Source of the DNA: Bryobacterales bacterium
GTDB lineage: Bacteria > Acidobacteriota > Terriglobia > Bryobacterales > Bryobacteraceae
NCBI GenBank assembly: GCA_003142355.1
Contig: PLMF01000403.1
Location: forward strand, 24,508 to 29,952
Reading direction: 5' to 3'
DNA: 5,445 nt
How positions within the stretch are numbered: position 1 is the first letter of the stretch; each line of letters starts with the position of its first letter. Below, piece after piece: positions 1 to 5,445 of the stretch. The notes beneath the pieces are model-generated. The model saw only the letters and a list, made by a program, of their open reading frames with translations, did no database searches and had not been told where the DNA came from. The translations under genes and the position numbers were made by a program.

Positions 1-74
1 TAGAGGTCTTTGTACTGCTTCCACATCGCCTTGCGCGCGATGTACTCGGGATGTTCCCGGTCGATGTTCTTCAT
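1..74 (-). CDS. Probable phage portal protein, N-terminal fragment (runs off left edge)
   Basis: Only the first 24 codons are visible, reading MKNIDREHPEYIARK and continuing with a charged, tryptophan- and tyrosine-containing stretch. The ATG at 74-72 overlaps the TGA stop of the terminase gene in an ATGA arrangement, so translation is probably coupled. An AAGGGGAG ribosome-binding sequence (86-93 on the plus strand) lies 11 nt before the start. In tailed phages the gene after the large terminase is very often the portal, the ring through which DNA enters the capsid. The opening, with a His-Pro-Glu-Tyr motif and a Met-Trp segment, resembles portal-like proteins I recall from prophages, but 24 residues cannot prove a family. 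The start and reading frame are well supported; the product name is inferred mainly from gene order. Confidence 0.55.
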   Translation of the reverse strand, partial: MKNIDREHPEYIARKAMWKQYKDL

Positions 75-1387
75 GGAAAAATTCGCTCCCCTTGCTCTCC
101 GACAGTCTTGGCCGGCATGCATTCCTGCCAGAGCAGATACCCCAGCGCGTCGGACAGGTGCGTTCTCAGCCGGTCGCGGTCCTTGTCGATCTGGTAGGTG
201 TTGGCCTTGAAAGACACCTGCTCGAAATCCATGATCAGTTCCTTGCACTTGTGATCCACCAGCAGCCCGATGTCGCCGGCGGCCGATCGCAGCCTGGAGT
301 TGGTCAGGTTGACTCGTTCCCGCACGCTCGGATTACTGCTCGGCACCTTGTACGTCACCAGGATGGTGGAGTGCACCCGGAAGTAGTCGCGGATCATGTC
401 GTAGTCCGAAGCTCCGGTCGTCTGTCGCTGGTTCCCCGAAGCGTCTCCGTAGATCACGATCCCGGCCGGGCTTTTGGGAAATCGTTCCAAAAATCTCTCG
501 CAGGCCTCCGCCGTGGTGGCGTGCCGGAGCACGATTTCATCCAGCACCCGCACCTTGCCGCGGATCGATTGCGCGACCAGCGAGCTCATTGGATCCACGT
601 TGAAATCCAGCGCCCACAGCAGCGGCAAACCAGGTTCGGGACTCAAATCCGCCAGATTTTCGTTGCGCCCGAAGGAGGCATATACCAGCGCGGCATCCAG
701 GTTCAGGTACAGGCCCATTACTTCCTGTTGATAGAAGCGATCGTCGTAGCTGTCTTTGAGCCGCTCGTAGTAATCCGGAATTTGTCGCAGGAGGTACTGG
801 TTCTCGAGCGGCGGGGCGATGATCGCGTCGTACCCCTTGACCGGCTTCGCCAAAAACTTCCGGTACACCCAGTCGTAGCCTTTGGGCGTCCAAGCCGCAA
901 AACCGCACAGGTGCTTTGCCTTGGAATCCCGCAAGCGCCCCTCCAGGCGCAACCACGCTTCTTCCTGGGTATAGGTCAGCTCGTCGAGGCCGAACCATGC
1001 CAGGTTGGTGCCGCGCAACCGCTCGAATTCGTCCATTGGCCGGAACAGGATCTTCGATCTCGTATCGCGCATGATCAGCGTGTTCTCCGCCTTGTTGTGA
1101 TCGAACGGAATCTTGTTCCCATCCAGAATCTCGAATAGCGCCGCCTGCGTCACATCCCGCAACATCGGATAGGTCGGCGCGCCCAGCAGTCCCATGCGCC
1201 CCTGGTTCAGATAGCTGAGGCGGACGGCTTCCTGGCAGAGCGCCTGGCTCTTCCCGCTGCCAATGGGTCCGGAGAAGCCCTTGAATCGGGCCTGCGAGTC
1301 GTGAAACTTTTGTTGCGAAGGCAGGGGGTGATAACTGATGTAGCGAGTTACTTCCCCGAGTCGGATGCCGCTGGCGGTTCCACCCAT
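71..1387 (-). CDS. Phage terminase large subunit (DNA-packaging ATPase/nuclease)
   Basis: This 438-aa protein is the motor that pumps phage DNA into the prohead and cuts the concatemer. The N-terminal ATPase half shows a Walker A motif GPIGSGKS at residues 40-47, a Walker B motif LAWFGLDEL at 129-137 (Asp135, Glu136), and a WTPKG segment at 166-170 in the position of the coupling motif. The C-terminal half looks like the RNase H-fold nuclease, with candidate metal-binding aspartates at 261 (ALDFNVDP), 315 (IYGDASG) and 413 (HLSDALGY). Length is typical for the family and no key residue is missing, so the enzyme could be functional. The open frame continues upstream to 1678, but the ATG at 1387 is preferred. 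It has AAGGAG 11 nt upstream (1399-1404), and the next in-frame ATG lies beyond the Walker A motif. The gene overlaps the end of the upstream 79-aa gene by 40 nt and the start of the downstream portal-like gene by 4 nt. Confidence 0.93.
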   Translation of the reverse strand: MGGTASGIRLGEVTRYISYHPLPSQQKFHDSQARFKGFSGPIGSGKSQALCQEAVRLSYLNQGRMGLLGAPTYPMLRDVTQAALFEILDGNKIPFDHNKAENTLIMRDTRSKILFRPMDEFERLRGTNLAWFGLDELTYTQEEAWLRLEGRLRDSKAKHLCGFAAWTPKGYDWVYRKFLAKPVKGYDAIIAPPLENQYLLRQIPDYYERLKDSYDDRFYQQEVMGLYLNLDAALVYASFGRNENLADLSPEPGLPLLWALDFNVDPMSSLVAQSIRGKVRVLDEIVLRHATTAEACERFLERFPKSPAGIVIYGDASGNQRQTTGASDYDMIRDYFRVHSTILVTYKVPSSNPSVRERVNLTNSRLRSAAGDIGLLVDHKCKELIMDFEQVSFKANTYQIDKDRDRLRTHLSDALGYLLWQECMPAKTVGEQGERIFP

Positions 1388-1587
1388 GTGACTTTGATCT
1401 CCTTGATTTCTTCCTGCTCGAGTTCTATTTCCATCTGCAGCAGTTTGAGGTAGTCCGCAACGGTCGGTTTGTAGTCGGTGGCCGCAAACCGGCCTTCGAT
1501 CCCGGTAATGGCTCTGCCCAAAAGATCCGCAATCCGGATTCTCAAAGTTTTGGGAGCCTTCCCCTCTTCGTTCACCGTGGTTGCCAT
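1348..1587 (-). CDS. Small hypothetical protein upstream of terminase
   Basis: I do not recognise a family for this 79-aa protein. The start is basic (MATTVNEEGKAPKTLRIR). A middle segment contains DYKPTVADYLKLL (residues 38-50), and a very acidic, probably helical stretch follows at about 44-66 (MEIELEQEEIKEIK), then a Pro/Ala/Ser tail. There is no signal peptide or membrane segment. The ATG at 1587 is preceded, after 5 nt, by nine G (1593-1601) that may act as the ribosome-binding site. A TTG at 1650 in the same frame would place the terminator inside the coding region and is less likely. The position just before the large terminase is where a small terminase subunit would be expected. However, no helix-turn-helix is evident and 79 aa is short for that role, so this is only a guess. 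The 40-nt overlap with the terminase gene suggests coupled translation. Confidence 0.7.
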   Translation of the reverse strand: MATTVNEEGKAPKTLRIRIADLLGRAITGIEGRFAATDYKPTVADYLKLLQMEIELEQEEIKEIKVTWVEPPAASDSGK

Positions 1588-1592
1588 TCGTG

Positions 1593-1609
1593 CCCCCCCC
1601 CAAAAAAAA
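1593..1609 (-). repeat. T8/G9 homopolymer pair in the leader of the 79-aa gene
   Basis: On the minus strand eight T (1609-1602) are followed at once by nine G (1601-1593), then CACGA and the ATG at 1587. The T run is the tail of the terminator hairpin. The G run sits where a Shine-Dalgarno sequence belongs and is the only purine-rich candidate. Runs of this length are prone to slipped-strand length change. A change here would alter the spacing between ribosome-binding site and start codon, not the reading frame of the 79-aa gene as called. Confidence 0.6.
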
Positions 1610-1633
1610 CGGCTTCGCGAATCCGCGAAGCCG
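1602..1633 (-). terminator. Intrinsic terminator between glycosyltransferase and terminase operon
   Basis: On the minus strand a perfect 10-bp stem, CGGCTTCGCG paired with CGCGAAGCCG (1633-1624 and 1619-1610), closes a GATT tetraloop and is followed directly by eight T (1609-1602). This is a near-ideal rho-independent terminator. It lies 95 nt after the stop codon of the glycosyltransferase gene and probably ends that transcript. The stem also ends just 22 nt before the ATG of the 79-aa gene, so it is part of that gene's leader for any transcript starting upstream. Confidence 0.9.
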
Positions 1634-1728
1634 CGCAACTCTCTTCCCAATTCGACAGTAGCATCCCGGATCCTGCATTCAGCCGGGTTCAGATGTCTAA
1701 GTGATTGAAAACAGGGTGAAGAAAACTT

Positions 1729-3522
1729 CTATTTATTTGTGAACAGGAATTTGCCCCCACTCGCGGCGACCGCGCGCAAGGCTGTTTTGCCTACTATCTT
1801 CTCGATCCGCGGCGCCTGCGGCCCTTCCGCCACCAGGTAATACCGCTCCCGGCGCGGCCAGCGCTCCGCGAGGTCGCGATCATCGATGAAAACGTCTGTG
1901 GGCGCATCCGGCGCGTAAGACCCATAGACCAGATTATTGACCCGCCCGTTCAGCAACAGGGCGCGCCGGTTGGTGTAAAAGAAAACCGAAGAGAACGTGT
2001 AATACTGGTCGTCCACAATCAGCTTTCCCGGCGGCGCCTCGAGCAGCGCCTCGGCCAGCGGCCGCGACGACATGTAAGGATCGAACACCACCATCGCCAG
2101 CCGCGCCGCATGGAAGAACAACACCATCATGGCCGCCAGCGCAGCCAGTGGCACGAGCCTCCGTCCGGCGGGCCGCCAGGCCCCCGCCGCGCCCACCACA
2201 AACGCCACCCCCGCCACCGCCAGCGGCACCCGCAAATAGGCAAACGCCCGCAGCGTCAGGTCCGTCATGTGCCCCAGCGACAGCGTATAGACCTCCGGGT
2301 TCTGGCTCAGTGCCCCCGCAATATCACCGGGCGTCGCGAGCCCGCGAACCATCCACAGGATGCCCGCGATGGCCGCCGCCGCCAGCGTGGCCACCACCGC
2401 AATCGCCTTTGTGCCGTACCGCAGCCACGGGTCCTGGCCGGCGATCGCCGATCCCAGTAGAAGCGCCAGCGCCGGATAGCACGGCATCGAGTAATACTCC
2501 TGCGTGGTGGAGAACATGAAAAATACCAGAATGAACCCGCTCCAGCACAAAGCCATCAGCCGCACTCTCGATGCCCGGTCCGGCCTACGGTAATTCAGTC
2601 TCAGCGCCGCTGGAAAATACACGCTCCACGGGAACAGCCACAGCAGGTGAAACAGCCAGAACCAAGCCCGCGGCACGGTGTTGTAGTCCCGCGGATAGCG
2701 CAGGTTCAGAAACCTCAGAACGTGCTCGTTGATGAAGTAGAACCAGAAGAACCCATGGTAGGAGCCCCTTTCGCTGTGCATGGTGAAATCGAAATAGGGA
2801 GGGTTGCGCAGCGTAGCCAGCACGTGCCAGGGCGCGGCAATCGCCAGTAACAGCAGGATGCCGGAGAACGGCCGCAGCCGCGCCCAGGTCCTTCGAGAGA
2901 ACAACTGTCTGGTGAAGCCCAGGTAGACGAGCCCGGCCGCGATGGGGAAGCACGCGGCGATCAGCCCCTTCAGCAGCAGCCCGGTTCCCATCGACGCCCA
3001 CATGAGCATGGCCCAGCGCGCCGGATGCGGCTCGTCTTCCTCGATGGTGCGCAAGAGGCTCCACAACGCCAGCGTAATGGCCAGCGTCAAAATCACGTCC
3101 GGGATCAGGATGCGGGTGAAGAGAAACAGCCCCACGCTGGTGGCCAGCACGATGCCCGAGCACAAGCCCCAGCGCCGCCCGAGGCCGGAGGGCTCGCCCC
3201 ACGCAGCGAAGCGCGCGGTGACCCAGCACAGCAGCACCGTGGAGAGCGCAATGGGAATCCGCGCCGCCCAGTCGTGCACCCCGAAGATCAGGAACGACAC
3301 CGCGATCATCCAGTATTTGAGGGGAGATTTTTCCAGGTAGGCGACGCCATCCAGGCGCGCGGTCACCCAGTCGCCGGATTGCAGCATGTTGCGGGCAATC
3401 TGCGCCTGCACCGAATCCACGTCGTCCATCAGGGACGGCGGACTCACGATGCACCCCACGAATATCAGGGCCGCCACCAGCGCCACGATTACCTGATAGC
3501 TCCGATCGACAGAAACGGGCAT
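1729..3522 (-). CDS. ArnT/PMT-type GT-C membrane glycosyltransferase
   Basis: This 597-aa polytopic membrane protein belongs to the ArnT/PMT superfamily, which moves a sugar from a polyprenyl-phosphate donor to lipid A, protein or another acceptor on the outer face of the membrane. After the first helix (about 8-28) comes the acidic loop motif MDDVDS (32-37), expected to hold the catalytic aspartate. It is followed by [10 protein letters not shown] (62-71), matching the EKPPL-type motif of ArnT-like enzymes. Other family-like features are FTRILIPD (135-142), a PW pair at 231-232, FINEHVLRF (263-271) and [10 protein letters not shown] (341-350). Roughly a dozen helices run to about residue 480, and a C-terminal segment of about 115 aa is probably a soluble periplasmic domain. 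The ATG at 3522 has GGAGAG 9 nt upstream (3532-3537). The true sugar and acceptor cannot be told from sequence. No arnA/B/C-type neighbour is present, so lipid A aminoarabinose transfer should not be assumed. The stop is TAG, followed after 95 nt by a strong terminator. Confidence 0.9.
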   Translation of the reverse strand: MPVSVDRSYQVIVALVAALIFVGCIVSPPSLMDDVDSVQAQIARNMLQSGDWVTARLDGVAYLEKSPLKYWMIAVSFLIFGVHDWAARIPIALSTVLLCWVTARFAAWGEPSGLGRRWGLCSGIVLATSVGLFLFTRILIPDVILTLAITLALWSLLRTIEEDEPHPARWAMLMWASMGTGLLLKGLIAACFPIAAGLVYLGFTRQLFSRRTWARLRPFSGILLLLAIAAPWHVLATLRNPPYFDFTMHSERGSYHGFFWFYFINEHVLRFLNLRYPRDYNTVPRAWFWLFHLLWLFPWSVYFPAALRLNYRRPDRASRVRLMALCWSGFILVFFMFSTTQEYYSMPCYPALALLLGSAIAGQDPWLRYGTKAIAVVATLAAAAIAGILWMVRGLATPGDIAGALSQNPEVYTLSLGHMTDLTLRAFAYLRVPLAVAGVAFVVGAAGAWRPAGRRLVPLAALAAMMVLFFHAARLAMVVFDPYMSSRPLAEALLEAPPGKLIVDDQYYTFSSVFFYTNRRALLLNGRVNNLVYGSYAPDAPTDVFIDDRDLAERWPRRERYYLVAEGPQAPRIEKIVGKTALRAVAASGGKFLFTNK

Positions 3523-3568
3523 GGATTGCGTCTCTCCACATGATCGCCTATCGGCGGGCGGATGTGGC

Positions 3569-3585
3569 GCAGCCTCTCAGGCTGC
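3569..3585. other. Hairpin 1 in the divergent intergenic region
   Basis: A perfect inverted repeat, GCAGCCT and AGGCTGC with a 3-nt loop (CTC on the plus strand), ends exactly where the next hairpin begins. Read on the minus strand it would lie in the 5' leader of the glycosyltransferase mRNA if transcription starts upstream of 3609, leaving about 46 nt to the start codon. Neither strand has a T run next to it, so it is not a terminator on its own. Confidence 0.6.
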
Positions 3586-3613
3586 CGTCTCCGCACTCTT
3601 GCGGAGACGTTTT
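3586..3613 (+). terminator. Terminator-like hairpin 2 with TTTT tail
   Basis: A perfect 10-bp stem, CGTCTCCGCA paired with TGCGGAGACG (3586-3595 and 3600-3609), has a CTCT tetraloop and is followed by only four T on the plus strand. On that strand it could stop antisense transcription coming out of the glycosyltransferase gene before it reaches the small membrane protein gene. On the minus strand no T run follows, so there it would be a stable leader structure. Stem quality is certain; the terminator function is uncertain because the T tail is short. Confidence 0.55.
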
Positions 3614-3634
3614 GCGGCCAGGAATGCGCCGCGC

Positions 3635-3663
3635 TTGTCCCCGGCGGCTAAACGGTGCATACT
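3635..3663 (+). promoter_or_regulatory. Candidate sigma70-type promoter for the small membrane protein gene
   Basis: TTGTCC (3635-3640) and CATACT (3658-3663) match the -35 and -10 consensus at four of six bases each, with an ideal 17-nt spacer. Transcription would begin near 3670 and give a leader of about 34 nt before the ATG at 3704. Such matches arise by chance, so the support is the spacing and the position between hairpin 2 and the gene. No comparable promoter was found for the glycosyltransferase on the opposite strand. Confidence 0.35.
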
Positions 3664-3703
3664 TGACCTGGAACCCTGGAGCATTGCCGTAAAGAAGCCC
3701 TGC

Positions 3704-4084
3704 ATGGTGTACGGTGCTCGGGCCCTGGTGTTGTTGTGGGCCGGGTTCTGGATCTTTTTCTTCGTGGGATCGGTGATAGTCGAGGGCGCGCCCGGCCGTG
3801 TAATTGCGGTCGGGTCCGCGGTGCTACTGCTCTTCGTGATCCTGGCGTTGGTCCCCTGGCGCTGGGAAGCGCCCGGAGGCCGTCTGCTCGTGGTGATGAG
3901 TTTGCTGATCGGAGTGGCCTATGCGATCGCGTCGGCTTCCTTCTTCAGGAGAAACGACGGGTCGCGGCTCCCTCTGGCTGTCCGCGCGATCACGACCGTG
4001 GCTTTCGCTGGACCGCCCCTAATGGCCGGGGTTCTCTTCCTGCTGCATCATCGGATCGCGAGCACTCGGCCCGGCGCCCGGTGA
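3704..4084 (+). CDS. Small four-helix integral membrane protein
   Basis: This 126-aa protein of unknown function has four clear hydrophobic segments at about residues 6-26, 34-51, 61-81 and 95-115. Short charged loops separate them, notably PWRWE at 51-55, and the tail is basic. The pattern (LLWAGFWIFFFVGSVIVEG near the start, a W-R-W-E turn after helix 2, PPLMAGVLFLL in the last helix) resembles a group of small uncharacterised four-helix proteins that I recall as DUF7670-like. That name is from memory and unverified. The frame is open back to an ATG at 3521, but the earlier 61 residues are arginine/alanine-rich, span the hairpins and overlap the glycosyltransferase start. The ATG at 3704, with a weak AAAGAAG 6 nt upstream, is therefore chosen. 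It is the only plus-strand gene here, and its 3' end overlaps the asparagine synthase gene tail to tail by 37 nt. Confidence 0.75.
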   Translation: MVYGARALVLLWAGFWIFFFVGSVIVEGAPGRVIAVGSAVLLLFVILALVPWRWEAPGGRLLVVMSLLIGVAYAIASASFFRRNDGSRLPLAVRAITTVAFAGPPLMAGVLFLLHHRIASTRPGAR

Positions 4085-5445
4085 AGCCCTTCCAGGGGCG
4101 GAACCACCTCGACCTTCCATCTCTTCATCCACAGGAAAAGCGTCAGCAGGCCCCACAACTGAAAACCGGCGTTGATGCGCCTCTCCATGTGATCGCTGAT
4201 CAGAGATTGAATTGCGCGCGCGTCGAAGATCCTCGTGGATGCGATGGCTTGCGGAGTCAGCGTATCCATCAGCAAGGGACGCAGCACCCCGCGGAACCAT
4301 TCGTGCGCCGGAATGTCGAAACCGGTCTTCTTCCGATGGAGCACGGTTTCCGGCAGCCTCCCGCGCATCAGCTCCTTGAGAATGAACTTCTGCGTGAAGC
4401 CCCGGATCTTCATATTCTGGGGCAGGGAAGCCGCGAACTCCACGATCCGGTGGTCCAGGAATGGGGGACGAACTTCCAGCGAATGAGCCATGCTCATGCG
4501 GTCCGTCTTGTAGAGAATATCGTCCGGAAGATAGTAGGCCTGGTCCACCAGCAGATAGCGGTCTATGACGCCGCGGGATTCAATTCCGAGCCGCTCCACC
4601 AGCCTCCGCAGCCCGTTCCCGTCTCCGCCGGGCTGGATCTGTCTCCGCTGCTCGTTGGAAAACGCTCCGTTCCAGAAGAAGTGCGCCTCGTCGGGGTGGA
4701 GCCAGCTTCCCTCCATCCAGCGCTTCAGCTTGTACTCAAAACCGATCTTCTCGTCGGAGACCGGCAGGCACCGCTCGAATCCCCTCAGCATCAGCCGCCG
4801 CAGCGCGCCGGGCACCAGCCGGAAGGGCCGCGTCAGGCGGTCGGCCTGGTAGGTCACGTATCCACCGAACAATTCGTCCGCGCCTTCACCCGAGAGCGCC
4901 ACCGTTACGTGGCGCCGGCTCATGCGCGCCAGATACCACACCGGCAACGCCCCCGCGTCCGCGCTCGGCTCGTCCGAGTAATACGCGAAATCCTCAATGG
5001 CGCTCTGCAGCTCGACGTCCGGGTTCAGATCGAACTCGTGATGGTCCGTGCCGTAAATCCGCGCGATCTCCCGGAAGTACGGGCTTTCGTCGAAACTGCG
5101 CCCGGCAAACGAAACCGAAAAAGTCTTCAGCCGGGCGGCGCTCCCAGTGGCCGCGTAGTGCAGGATGGTCGAGGAGTCGATGCCGCCGGAGGCCCAGACT
5201 CCCAGCGGAACGTCCGAGACCAGGTGCTCGCGAATGGAGTCGCGCAGCAGCCAATCCAACTCTTCTTTCGCGCCGTCCAGCGACCATTGCCGCTTCTCGT
5301 TCGCGGGTATCTTCCACCATGGCGCGATCCACAGTTTCCCGTGATGCCACTCCAGAAGGTGCCCTGGCGGCACTTTGCGAATCCCCTCGATCAGAGTGCC
5401 CGGACCCGGAACATAATTCACCGAAAGGTACGAATCCAGCGCCTC
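4048..5445 (-). CDS. asnB: Asparagine synthase (glutamine-hydrolysing) family, 5' end cut off by window
   Basis: This family makes asparagine from aspartate, ATP and glutamine-derived ammonia. Paralogues in surface-polysaccharide clusters amidate other acids. The visible 465 aa cover the whole C-terminal synthetase domain. The ATP-pyrophosphatase loop SGGIDSS is at residues 86-92 counted from the right edge, FDESPYFREIARIYGTDHHE at about 118-137, and the strongly conserved SGEGADELFGGY at 185-196. DILYKTDRMSMAHSLEVRPPFLD follows at about 309-331 and KKTGFDIPAHEWF at about 372-384. The frame is open to the window edge and begins EALDSYLSVNYVPGPG, which in full-length members follows the N-terminal class II glutaminase domain. 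About 170-190 residues, including the nucleophilic Cys2, should therefore lie outside; a GTG at 5421 is not the true start. All visible motifs are intact, apart from the mild Ile-for-Leu change in the PP-loop. Whether it serves free asparagine synthesis or polysaccharide modification cannot be decided here. Confidence 0.93.
   Translation of the reverse strand, partial: EALDSYLSVNYVPGPGTLIEGIRKVPPGHLLEWHHGKLWIAPWWKIPANEKRQWSLDGAKEELDWLLRDSIREHLVSDVPLGVWASGGIDSSTILHYAATGSAARLKTFSVSFAGRSFDESPYFREIARIYGTDHHEFDLNPDVELQSAIEDFAYYSDEPSADAGALPVWYLARMSRRHVTVALSGEGADELFGGYVTYQADRLTRPFRLVPGALRRLMLRGFERCLPVSDEKIGFEYKLKRWMEGSWLHPDEAHFFWNGAFSNEQRRQIQPGGDGNGLRRLVERLGIESRGVIDRYLLVDQAYYLPDDILYKTDRMSMAHSLEVRPPFLDHRIVEFAASLPQNMKIRGFTQKFILKELMRGRLPETVLHRKKTGFDIPAHEWFRGVLRPLLMDTLTPQAIASTRIFDARAIQSLISDHMERRINAGFQLWGLLTLFLWMKRWKVEVVPPLEGLHRAPGRVLAIR

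Noticed and set aside
92..1138. Long plus-strand open frame (348 codons) opposite the terminase
   Set aside because: It is antisense to a gene with intact Walker and nuclease motifs, its translation shows no family-like motif, and long antisense frames are common in GC-rich coding DNA.
1588..1650. Upstream TTG start for the 79-aa gene, which would put the G9 tract in the coding region as a frame switch
   Set aside because: There is no ribosome-binding site before the TTG, and the added residues would be coded by the terminator stem and homopolymers. Translational control through the leader is the simpler reading.
1388..1678. 97-codon N-terminal extension of the terminase
   Set aside because: It runs through the terminator hairpin and the 79-aa gene in another frame, and its composition is not protein-like. 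The ATG at 1387 has a ribosome-binding site and gives a normal length.
2585..3541. 318-codon minus-strand frame inside the glycosyltransferase
   Set aside because: It overlaps the membrane protein in another frame, lacks its hydrophobic helices and motifs, and looks like a GC-rich shadow.
3663..3691. TTGACC at 3663 as a -35 element for the small membrane protein gene
   Set aside because: The -35 match is good, but at 17 nt spacing the -10 position reads GCCGTA, a poor match, so the TTGTCC/CATACT pair was preferred.
3521..3703. 61-residue N-terminal extension of the small membrane protein from an ATG at 3521
   Set aside because: It would overlap the glycosyltransferase start codon, span two hairpins and add an arginine/alanine-rich stretch unlike the rest. 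A candidate promoter lies downstream of it.
4994..5350. 118-codon minus-strand frame within the asparagine synthase
   Set aside because: It is a shifted-frame shadow of the synthetase domain, arginine-rich and without motifs. The AsnB frame is continuous through it, so there is no frameshift.

Overview
The window is GC-rich bacterial chromosome, mostly transcribed from the minus strand. It joins the start of a phage packaging module (left, about 1-1590) to two cell-envelope or metabolism-type host genes (right, about 1729-5445). The GC-rich codon use and the style of the glycosyltransferase and the small membrane protein suggest a soil-type bacterium, perhaps an acidobacterium of the Bryobacter/Solibacter kind. 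This is inference only; no rRNA or other marker is present to fix the taxonomy.

Left block, read right to left on the minus strand: an unidentified 79-aa protein (1348-1587), a complete phage terminase large subunit with intact ATPase and nuclease motifs (71-1387, overlapping the small gene by 40 nt), and the first 24 codons of a gene that is probably the portal protein (from 74 off the left edge, joined to the terminase by an ATGA stop/start overlap). The tight spacing points to one translationally coupled operon. Directly in front of the 79-aa gene lies a textbook intrinsic terminator (10-bp perfect stem, tetraloop, eight T) followed by nine G. It leaves only 22 nt between stem and start codon, so transcripts entering this operon from upstream must cross a terminator.

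Middle block: a complete 597-aa ArnT/PMT-type GT-C membrane glycosyltransferase (1729-3522, minus). It is divergent from a small four-helix membrane protein (3704-4084, plus). The 181-nt gap between them carries two abutting perfect hairpins, one with a T tail on the plus strand, and a weak sigma70-like promoter for the plus-strand gene.

Right block: an asparagine synthase (glutamine-hydrolysing) family protein (4048 to the right edge, minus). Its synthetase domain is complete, but its N-terminal glutaminase domain lies outside the window. It converges with and overlaps the small membrane protein gene by 37 nt.

No CRISPR array, tRNA, rRNA, insertion sequence or attachment site was recognised. 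The most unusual element is the terminator plus T8/G9 tract that gates the phage packaging genes.
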